From contig DASWCW010000015.1 of NCBI GenBank assembly GCA_036395835.1, positions 1 through 9,167 of the forward strand: 9,167 bases of DNA. Direction: 5' to 3'. Below the pieces are notes generated by a model. That model searched no databases and was not told the DNA's origin. It saw only the letters and a list, made by a program, of their open reading frames with translations. Position 1 is the first letter of the stretch, and each line of letters opens with the position of its first letter. A program made the translations under genes and the position numbers. Of this stretch, positions 1-5,322 are shown piece by piece. This stretch comes from AP-16 sp036395835. Lineage in GTDB: Bacteria > Pseudomonadota > Alphaproteobacteria > Rhizobiales > Xanthobacteraceae.

Positions 1-678
1 AGCGCCGATCACGAGCCCTACAGCAAGCGCGCCATGGCGGCGGTGATGATCGAAATCATGGAAAAGCTCGGGCACGTGCGCTTTCGCCTCGCGGGACACG
101 ACCGCGGCGGGCGCGTCGCCTACCGGCTGGCGCTCGACCACCCGGGGCGCGTCGAGCGGCTCGCCGCGCTCGACATCGTGCCGACCCACGCGATGTGGCA
201 CGGCATGGACCGCAGCCTCGCCATGAAGGTCTGGCACTGGCTGTTCCTGGCGCAACCCTATCCGTTGCCCGAGATGCTGATCGGCAAGGCGCCGGTCGAA
301 TACCTCGACTGGAAAATGGCGAGCTGGACCAAGGCGAAAGATCTCTCCGCGTTCGATCCGCGCGCGCTCGCGCATTACCGCGCGTTCTTCTCCGACCCGA
401 GCCGGATCCACGCGACCTGCGAGGATTATCGCGCCGGGCAGACCAGCGATCTCGCGGCGGACGAACGCGACCGCGCCGCCGGCAACAAGATCGCGTGCCC
501 GCTGCTGGCGCTGTGGGGCTCCGCCGGCATTCCGAGCGAGACCGCGGCCCCGCTGAAAATCTGGCGGGAATGGGCCGAGAAGGTCGACGGCAAGGCGATC
601 GACTCCGGGCATTTCCTCGCCGAGGAGAACCCGCAGGCGACCGCGGCGGCGCTGCTCGCGTTCTTCGCCCAGGCATGA
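1..678 (+). CDS. Alpha/beta hydrolase, fluoroacetate/haloacetate dehalogenase-like (5' partial)
   Basis: The reading frame is open from base 1, so the N-terminal part lies outside the window. Counting from the first internal Met (base 34), GHDRGGR gives the nucleophile Asp23 with Arg24 and Arg27. Asp47 (in LDIVPT), His68-Trp69 (in VWHWLF), Tyr132 (in CEDYRA) and His193 (in SGHF) follow. Relative to the nucleophile these lie at +24, +45/+46, +109 and +170. As I recall it, this is the spacing of Asp110, Asp134, His155/Trp156, Tyr219 and His280 in the Rhodopseudomonas palustris fluoroacetate dehalogenase RPA1163, with Arg111/Arg114 binding the carboxylate. In that family an Asp attacks the C-halogen bond, a His-activated water frees the hydroxy acid, and the His/Trp/Tyr pocket holds the halide. 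By that offset about 76 N-terminal residues are missing. The cytosolic enzyme is therefore predicted to hydrolyse a 2-haloacid. An epoxide hydrolase is the main alternative, but the double Arg and the His-Trp pair argue against it. The next gene starts within its stop codon. Confidence 0.85.
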   Translation, partial: SADHEPYSKRAMAAVMIEIMEKLGHVRFRLAGHDRGGRVAYRLALDHPGRVERLAALDIVPTHAMWHGMDRSLAMKVWHWLFLAQPYPLPEMLIGKAPVEYLDWKMASWTKAKDLSAFDPRALAHYRAFFSDPSRIHATCEDYRAGQTSDLAADERDRAAGNKIACPLLALWGSAGIPSETAAPLKIWREWAEKVDGKAIDSGHFLAEENPQATAAALLAFFAQA

Positions 679-1139
679 GCGCCGCCATGCTGCTGCGGGA
701 AGCGAGACGCGAAGACCTGCCGAGGATCGTGCGCATGCTCGCCGACGACCCGCTCGGGCAAAAGCGCCACCGCGTCGAAGAGCCGCTGCCGCAGGAGTAT
801 TACGCGGCGTTCGACGCCATCGCGGCTTCGCCGGCGAATGCCCTCTACGTCGCCGAAATGGACGGCGAGATCGTCGGCACGCTGCAGCTTACCTTCATCC
901 CGGGCCTCGACTACCTCGGGGCCGAGCGCATGCTGATCGAGGCGGTCCGGATCGCGCGCGAACGGCGAAATTGCGGGCTCGGCAAGGCGATGATCGCCGA
1001 GGCGATCGAGATCGCGCGCCGGCGCGGGTGCCAGCGGGTCGAGCTCACCTCCAGCGCGAGCCGCAAGGACGCGCATCGCTTCTACGAGCAGCTCGGATTT
1101 GCCGCGTCGCATGTAGGCATGAAGCTCATGCTGAAATAA
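675..1139 (+). CDS. GNAT family N-acetyltransferase
   Basis: This is a 154-residue single-domain protein of the GNAT fold, predicted to transfer an acetyl group from acetyl-CoA to an amine. The beta-strand segment at about residues 57-75 (LYVAEMDGEIVGTLQL) matches the core of the fold. Motif A is at residues 91-106, with the acetyl-CoA pyrophosphate loop R98-N-C-G101-L-G103. Motif B is at 133-142 (AHRFYEQLGF). The start chosen is the ATG of the ATGA overlap with the upstream hydrolase stop, which suggests translational coupling. No convincing ribosome binding site precedes it, and the ATG at 687 is an alternative that removes four residues. The substrate cannot be read from the sequence. The C-terminus, ending in a basic GMKLMLK segment, is the usual length for the family, so the gene looks intact. 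Family confidence is high and function is open. Confidence 0.88.
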   Translation: MSAAMLLREARREDLPRIVRMLADDPLGQKRHRVEEPLPQEYYAAFDAIAASPANALYVAEMDGEIVGTLQLTFIPGLDYLGAERMLIEAVRIARERRNCGLGKAMIAEAIEIARRRGCQRVELTSSASRKDAHRFYEQLGFAASHVGMKLMLK

Positions 1140-1184
1140 GCTTGAAGCGCAACGGCCGCTCGACGGCCGGCTCGTTCCGCGCCG

Positions 1185-1190
1185 AGAGGA
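1185..1190 (+). promoter_or_regulatory. Ribosome binding site that fixes a TTG start
   Basis: AGAGGA lies six bases before the TTG at 1197, a near-ideal Shine-Dalgarno match and spacing. No ATG or GTG in that frame has comparable support, so it decides the start of the kinase gene. Confidence 0.75.
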
Positions 1191-1196
1191 AGCGAA

Positions 1197-2282
1197 TTGA
1201 CCACCACGCTCGATCGCCAAGCTGCCTATTCGGGTACCAAGGAAGTCGCGCCGGCGCTGCGCTTCGACGTGGCGCGACTAGAGGCCTATCTCGCCGAGAA
1301 GGTCCCGGGATTTGCCGGTCCGCTGAGCGTGAAGCAATTCCGCGGCGGGCAGTCGAACCCGACCTATCTGTTGGAAACACCGGCGCGGCGCTACGTCCTG
1401 CGCCGCAAGCCGCCGGGCAAGCTGCTGCCTTCGGCCCACGCGGTCGACCGCGAATACCGCGCGATCGCCGCGCTCCATGCCCAGAATTTTCCGGTTGCCG
1501 AGCCGGTGCTCTACTGCGCGGAGGAGGCCGTGGTCGGCACCGCATTCTACGTGATGGGCTATGCCGACGGCCGGGTGTTCTGGGAGCCGCACATGCCGCA
1601 GTCGGACCCGGCGGAGCGGGCGAGCGTCTACGACGCCATGAATGCCACGCTCTCCCGGCTGCACTCATTCAAGCCCGCCGAGATCGGGCTCGGCGACTTC
1701 GGCAAGGGCGAAAATTACGTCGCGCGCCAGATCGACCGCTGGTCGAAGCAGTACCGCGCCTCGGAAACCGAGAAGATCGAGGAGATGGACGAGCTGATGC
1801 AATGGCTGCCGGCGCACGTGCCGCCGCCGGGCCCGGTCGCAATCGTGCACGGCGACTATCGGCTCGACAACATGGTGCTGCACAAGACCGAGCCGAGGAT
1901 CCTCGCCGTGCTCGACTGGGAGCTCTCGACGGTCGGCGATCCGCTCGCGGATTTCACCTATCATCTGATGCAATGGGAGATGCCGACGCTCGACGGTCCC
2001 GGTTCCGCCTCGCTGCGCGGGCAGGATCTCGCCGCGCTCGGCATTCCCGCGCGCGACGCCTATGTCGATCGCTACGTCGAGCGCACCGGGCTCGATCCGC
2101 GCCCGCATCTGCCGGCCTACATGGCCTACAATTTCTTCCGCATCGCCGCGATCCTGCAGGGCATCGTCGGGCGCGTGCGCGACGGCACCGCCACCAGCGA
2201 GAACGCGCCCGCGCGCGCGCAGCTGGTGCGGCCGCTGGCGCAGGCGGCGTGGGCGTTCGCGCGGGAGGCCGGCGCACGGTAG
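1197..2282 (+). CDS. APH-fold phosphotransferase (COG3173-type; LvaA/ACAD10-11 kinase-like)
   Basis: This 361-residue protein has the aminoglycoside-phosphotransferase (choline-kinase-like) fold. Visible elements, in order, are a glycine-rich nucleotide loop G50-GQSNPTY57, the strand VLRRK at 67-71, a likely alpha-C Glu86 (DREYR), the catalytic loop H218-GDYRLDN225 with base Asp220 and metal ligand Asn225, and the metal-binding DWE at 240-242 (in place of kinase DFG). The segment around YVMGYADGRVFWEP resembles the kinases fused to, or encoded beside, acyl-CoA dehydrogenases (ACAD10/11). It also resembles LvaA of Pseudomonas putida, which phosphorylates 4-hydroxyacyl-CoA. By analogy the substrate may be a hydroxyacyl-CoA or hydroxy acid rather than an antibiotic, which is inference. 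No acyl-CoA dehydrogenase is present in the window. It begins at TTG with a strong ribosome binding site, 57 nt after the acetyltransferase, and its 3' end abuts or overlaps the patatin gene. It appears cytosolic, with no signal peptide. Confidence 0.88.
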   Translation: MTTTLDRQAAYSGTKEVAPALRFDVARLEAYLAEKVPGFAGPLSVKQFRGGQSNPTYLLETPARRYVLRRKPPGKLLPSAHAVDREYRAIAALHAQNFPVAEPVLYCAEEAVVGTAFYVMGYADGRVFWEPHMPQSDPAERASVYDAMNATLSRLHSFKPAEIGLGDFGKGENYVARQIDRWSKQYRASETEKIEEMDELMQWLPAHVPPPGPVAIVHGDYRLDNMVLHKTEPRILAVLDWELSTVGDPLADFTYHLMQWEMPTLDGPGSASLRGQDLAALGIPARDAYVDRYVERTGLDPRPHLPAYMAYNFFRIAAILQGIVGRVRDGTATSENAPARAQLVRPLAQAAWAFAREAGAR

Positions 2283-3115
2283 CCTCGGCCCATAAGCCCA
2301 AAACGCTGGCGCTGGCGCTCGGCGGCGGCGGCGCGCGCGGGCTTGCCCACATCGCGGTGATCGAGGCGCTCGACGAGCTCGGCGTCAGGCCGGTCGCCAT
2401 CGCCGGCAGCTCGATCGGCGCCGCGGTCGGCGCCGCCTACGCCGCCGGAATGGACGGCAAGTCGATGCGGCGCCTCGCGATCCGCGTCGCCCACGAGCGC
2501 AGCGAGACGATCGCGCGGCTCGTCACCGCGCGCGCCGCCGCTGCGCTGTTCTCGGCGGTGCTCGCCAATCCCATGCTGCTCGACGCCAAGAAGCTCGCCG
2601 CCTCTTTTCTGCCGCCGGAAATTCCCGACGATTTCGCCGTGCTGAAGATCCCGCTGATCGTGCTCGCGACCGATCTCTACGAGCGCTGCGCGGTGCCGTT
2701 CGCGGCGGGGCCGCTCCGGGACGCCGTCGCCGCCTCGATGGCGGTTCCGGGCCTCGTGCGTCCGGTCGAGATCGACGGCAAGGTGCTGGTCGACGGCAGC
2801 GCGGTCGAGCCGCTGCCGTTCCGTTACCTGGTCGGGCGCGCCGACGTGATCCTCGCGGTCGACGCGTCGGGCGGCACGCGCGGCCGACCGCGCGAGATCC
2901 CGGACCCGTGGGAGTGCCTGTTCACCACGCTGCAGATCATGGGCCGCGCCATCGTCAACGAGCAACTCAAGCACGGCGCGCCCGATGTCCTGATCAGGCC
3001 CAACATCGGCGCATTCCGCATGCTCGATTTCTTCCGCGCCAGCGCGATCCTGCGCGCGGCGGATGCGGTCAAGGTCGAGGTCAAGGCAGACCTCGCGAAG
3101 CTGCTCGGGTTGTGA
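2249..3115 (+). CDS. Patatin-like phospholipase (RssA/NTE type), start uncertain
   Basis: A patatin-fold serine hydrolase of up to 288 residues, predicted to deacylate lipids with a Ser-Asp dyad. With numbering from the GTG at 2249, the oxyanion-hole motif is G25-GGGARG31. The nucleophile elbow is G53-S-S55-I-G57, and the catalytic Asp is D182 in VDGSAVEPLP. The usual DGG or DGA is DGS here, a mild variation. The length fits the small bacterial RssA-like members, and no transmembrane segment or signal peptide is evident. The start is a problem: the conserved part begins near KPKTLALALGGGG at about 2294, yet no ATG, GTG or TTG lies in frame between 2252 and there. The GTG at 2249 would overlap the kinase gene by 34 nt and adds residues rich in Gly and Arg. 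A strong GGGAGG at 2263-2268 is better placed for the ACG at 2276 or the GTA at 2279, which are not normal starts. It is the last of four codirectional genes. Confidence 0.85.
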   Translation: MGVRAGGRRTVASAHKPKTLALALGGGGARGLAHIAVIEALDELGVRPVAIAGSSIGAAVGAAYAAGMDGKSMRRLAIRVAHERSETIARLVTARAAAALFSAVLANPMLLDAKKLAASFLPPEIPDDFAVLKIPLIVLATDLYERCAVPFAAGPLRDAVAASMAVPGLVRPVEIDGKVLVDGSAVEPLPFRYLVGRADVILAVDASGGTRGRPREIPDPWECLFTTLQIMGRAIVNEQLKHGAPDVLIRPNIGAFRMLDFFRASAILRAADAVKVEVKADLAKLLGL

Positions 3116-3121
3116 GGCCTC

Positions 3122-3168
3122 GGGTCCCGAACGAGCGAGCGCATCCCGCGAGCGAAGATCCGGGACCC
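3122..3168. repeat. Inverted repeat (8-bp arms, 31-nt spacer) after the patatin gene
   Basis: The arms GGGTCCCG (3122-3129) and CGGGACCC (3161-3168) are perfect reverse complements. The element starts seven bases after the patatin stop codon and could form a stem in the transcript. No T-tract follows, so a canonical intrinsic terminator is not supported. It resembles the dispersed GC-rich intergenic palindromes common in Rhizobiales genomes, but membership of a named repeat family cannot be shown from one copy. Confidence 0.55.
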
Positions 3169-3177
3169 AGGAATGAG

Positions 3178-3230
3178 TTCGCGAAGCGTTCGTATCGTTT
3201 CCTCGACAATCCATAAGGCCGCTTCGCGAA
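3178..3230. repeat. Second inverted repeat (11-bp arms, 31-nt spacer)
   Basis: The arms TTCGCGAAGCG (3178-3188) and CGCTTCGCGAA (3220-3230) are perfect reverse complements. Each arm also contains the self-palindrome TTCGCGAA. The spacer is 31 nt, the same as in the preceding inverted repeat. It lies in the gap between the convergent patatin and tadA genes. Confidence 0.55.
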
Positions 3231-3256
3231 TGATTGCCGGACGCCGGATCACGCGA

Positions 3257-3271
3257 CGGCGCTTCGCGCCG
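3257..3271. terminator. Small GC hairpin, possible tadA transcript end
   Basis: CGGCGC-TTC-GCGCCG forms a 6-bp perfect stem with a 3-nt loop, 23 nt beyond the tadA stop on the minus strand. No U-run follows in either direction, so terminator function is only suggested by position between converging genes. Confidence 0.3.
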
Positions 3272-3294
3272 CGCGGTTCGGGGAACGCAACGGC

Positions 3295-3735
3295 TCAGCG
3301 CCGCGCCTTGAAAAAATCCTGCAGCAGCGCCGCAGCCTCGCGCTCGGCGATCCCGGCGTAGACCTCCGGGCGGTGGTGGCAGGTCGGCGAGGCATAGAGC
3401 TTCACGCCGTTCTCGACCGCCCCGCCTTTCGGGTCCGCCGCGCCGTAATAGAGCCGGCGGACGCGCGAGAACGAGATCGCGGCCGCGCACATCGGGCAGG
3501 GCTCGAGCGTGACGTAGAGATCGCAATCGACGAGGCGCTCGGAGGCAAGCGCCGCGGCGGCGGCGCGGATCGCCAGCATTTCCGCGTGCGCGGTCGGGTC
3601 GCGCGCGGCAATCGTCGCGTTGCGCGCGCGCGCGATCAATGCGCCCTCGCGCACGATCACGCAGCCGATCGGCACCTCGCCGGCTTCGCCCGCGGCGCGC
3701 GCCTCTTCGAGGGCCTCCTCCATGAACGACGGCAT
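3295..3735 (-). CDS. tadA: tRNA-specific adenosine deaminase TadA
   Basis: A 146-residue zinc cytidine-deaminase-fold enzyme that converts the wobble adenosine A34 to inosine in tRNA-Arg(ACG), allowing it to read CGU, CGC and CGA codons. The signature is complete. HAE at 50-52 supplies the zinc ligand His50 and the proton-shuttling Glu52, and PCPMC at 79-83 supplies ligands Cys80 and Cys83. This is the same spacing as E. coli His57/Glu59/Cys87/Cys90, shifted by seven. The RAR-N39 segment before the zinc site and the C-terminal HHRPEVY...EREAAALLQDFF region are typical of bacterial TadA rather than cytidine or guanine deaminases. The ATG at 3735 is chosen. Met5 is a possible alternative, and neither has a strong ribosome binding site. 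It diverges from the rluB-like gene across only 49 bases, so both promoters must lie in that gap or overlap the coding ends. Confidence 0.93.
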   Translation of the reverse strand: MPSFMEEALEEARAAGEAGEVPIGCVIVREGALIARARNATIAARDPTAHAEMLAIRAAAAALASERLVDCDLYVTLEPCPMCAAAISFSRVRRLYYGAADPKGGAVENGVKLYASPTCHHRPEVYAGIAEREAAALLQDFFKARR

Positions 3736-3784
3736 CGCTCGTCCGAGCCTATGAAGTTTGCTATCAACCGCCGCACGTTACGCC

Positions 3785-4756
3785 ATGACGAGCCGCAAGA
3801 GCGAGAAGGAAGGCGAGCGTATCGCCAGGAGAATCGCGCGGGCGGGGCTGTGCTCGCGCCGCGAGGCGGAGCAATGGATCCTGGCCGGCCGGGTCGAGGT
3901 CAACGGGAAACAGATCGCCTCGCCGGCGCTCGACGTGAGCGCCGCCGACTGCATCCGCGTCGACGGCAAAGCGTTGCCGGAGCGCGAGCGCACGCGGCTC
4001 TTCCTCTATCACAAGCCGCGCGGGCTCGTGACCAGCGCGCGCGACCCGCAGGGCCGGCCGACCATCTTCGAACGGCTGCCCAAGCAGCTGCCGCGGCTCG
4101 TCAGCGTCGGCCGGCTCGATCTCAACAGCGAGGGTCTGCTGCTGCTCACCAATGACGGCGGGCTTGCCCGCGTGCTGGAATTGCCGAAGACCGGCTGGCT
4201 GCGGCGCTACCGGGTGCGCGCGCACGGAAGCGTCAGCCAAGCCGCGCTCGATGCGCTCGCCGCCGGCATCACCGTCGACGGCATCCGCTACGGGGCGATC
4301 GAGGCGAGGCTCGACCGCGAGCAGGGCAGCAACGTCTGGCTCACCTTCGCCATGCGCGAGGGCAAGAACCGCGAGATCCGCAATGTGCTCGGCGCGCTCG
4401 GCCTGCAGGTGAACCGGCTGATCCGGATTTCGTTCGGGCCGTTCCAGCTGCGCGAGCTCGCCGAGGGCGCGGTCGAGGAGGTCGCAACGCGGGTGCTGCG
4501 CGAGCAGATCGGCGAGCGCATCGCCAAGGAGGCGGGCGCCGATTTCGCCGCGCCGGTGCTGCAACGCGGCGCCGACGCACCGACCGGCGAGAAAACGCCC
4601 GATCAGCCGGCGACGCAGGTCCGGCGTAGTGTCGTCGCCGACCGCAAGGGCCGCCAAGTCGCGGTCGAGCGCATCGGCACGGCAGACAAACAGCGGCCGC
4701 CGAAACATCGCATGGCTCGAGATCGCGGGCGCAGCGCCCGCAAACGGAAGCGCTGA
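3785..4756 (+). CDS. rluB: RluB/RluE/RluF-family 23S rRNA pseudouridine synthase
   Basis: A 323-residue RsuA/RluB-type enzyme that isomerises a uridine in ribosomal RNA, probably around 23S rRNA position 2605, to pseudouridine. An S4 RNA-binding domain occupies about residues 11-60 (ERIARRIARAGLCSRREAEQ onwards). The catalytic motif GRLDLNSEGLLLLTNDG follows with Asp112 as the expected nucleophile. The conserved EGKNREIRNVL segment lies near residue 195. From about residue 240 there is a long polar, increasingly basic tail ending RSARKRKR, beyond the folded domain. Such a tail is typical of alphaproteobacterial members and likely binds rRNA. The ATG at 3785 is chosen by alignment to the S4 domain start. 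A TTG at 3758 would add nine residues, and neither has a clear ribosome binding site. The exact uridine target (RluB versus a close paralogue) is not certain from sequence. The stop overlaps rsmD in TGATG. Confidence 0.88.
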   Translation: MTSRKSEKEGERIARRIARAGLCSRREAEQWILAGRVEVNGKQIASPALDVSAADCIRVDGKALPERERTRLFLYHKPRGLVTSARDPQGRPTIFERLPKQLPRLVSVGRLDLNSEGLLLLTNDGGLARVLELPKTGWLRRYRVRAHGSVSQAALDALAAGITVDGIRYGAIEARLDREQGSNVWLTFAMREGKNREIRNVLGALGLQVNRLIRISFGPFQLRELAEGAVEEVATRVLREQIGERIAKEAGADFAAPVLQRGADAPTGEKTPDQPATQVRRSVVADRKGRQVAVERIGTADKQRPPKHRMARDRGRSARKRKR

Positions 4757-5310
4757 TGCGCATCGTCGGCGGCAGATTGCGCGGGCGCAATCTCGCGAGC
4801 CCGAAATCGGATGCGATCCGCCCGACCGCCGACCGGTTGCGCGAGAGCCTGTTCAACGTCCTGATCCATGCCCATGGCGACGTGGTGACGAATGCGCGGG
4901 TGCTCGATCTCTTCGCCGGCACCGGCGCGCTCGGGCTCGAGGCGCTCTCCCGCGGCGCGGCTTTCGCGCTGTTCATCGATGATGGCGCCGAAGCGCGCGC
5001 GCTGATCCGAGCCAATGTCGAAGCGCTGGGCCTCGGCGGCATCGCCCGCATTTTTCGCCGCGATGCGCGAAAACTCGGCAGCGCGCATCCGCTGGCACCA
5101 TTCGGGCTGGTGTTTGCCGATCCGCCGTACGGCAAAGGGTTCGCCGAAGCGGCGCTCGTCGCGGCGCGCGAAGGCGGCTGGCTCGTTCCCGACGCGCTGA
5201 TCGTGGTCGAGGAAGCCAAGGGAAAATTTGCGCCGCCCGCAAACTTCGCGCAGCTCGAACGCCGTCCTTATGACGACACCGAGCTGATCTTTCTCAGACA
5301 GCGCGAATGA
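4756..5310 (+). CDS. rsmD: 16S rRNA (guanine(966)-N(2))-methyltransferase RsmD
   Basis: A 184-residue class I SAM-dependent methyltransferase that modifies the N2 of G966 of 16S rRNA in the 30S subunit. Family hallmarks are all visible: the N-terminal RIVGGRLRGR, the RPTADRLRESLFN segment near 23-35, SAM-binding motif I D51-LFAGTG57 followed by ALGLEALSRGA, and the catalytic D122-PPY125. The length matches the family (about 180-200). The ATG start overlaps the rluB stop by one base (TGATG), with GGAAG at 4746-4750 as ribosome binding site, so the two genes are probably translationally coupled. The gene converges with mutL, and only 12 nt separate the two stop codons with no hairpin between them. 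Confidence 0.95.
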   Translation: MRIVGGRLRGRNLASPKSDAIRPTADRLRESLFNVLIHAHGDVVTNARVLDLFAGTGALGLEALSRGAAFALFIDDGAEARALIRANVEALGLGGIARIFRRDARKLGSAHPLAPFGLVFADPPYGKGFAEAALVAAREGGWLVPDALIVVEEAKGKFAPPANFAQLERRPYDDTELIFLRQRE

Positions 5311-5322
5311 CGCGACAAGGAA

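Noticed and set aside
971..2248. The patatin frame stays open far upstream through the kinase gene, suggesting a 714-residue fusion
   Set aside because: The upstream part is Arg/Ala-rich shadow sequence of the acetyltransferase and kinase genes, which have clear motifs in the other frame.
3173..3361. A 62-codon + strand frame in the gap after the patatin gene
   Set aside because: It runs through inverted repeats into the antisense of tadA, has no ribosome binding site and is Arg/Ser-rich like chance frames.
2126..3526. A 466-codon open frame on the minus strand across the patatin gene and the repeat gap
   Set aside because: It overlaps well-supported genes, has shadow-like composition and shows no recognisable domain.
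5311..5322. Terminator between rsmD and mutL
   Set aside because: The 12-nt gap has no inverted repeat or T-run, so any terminator would lie inside a coding region and none was evident.
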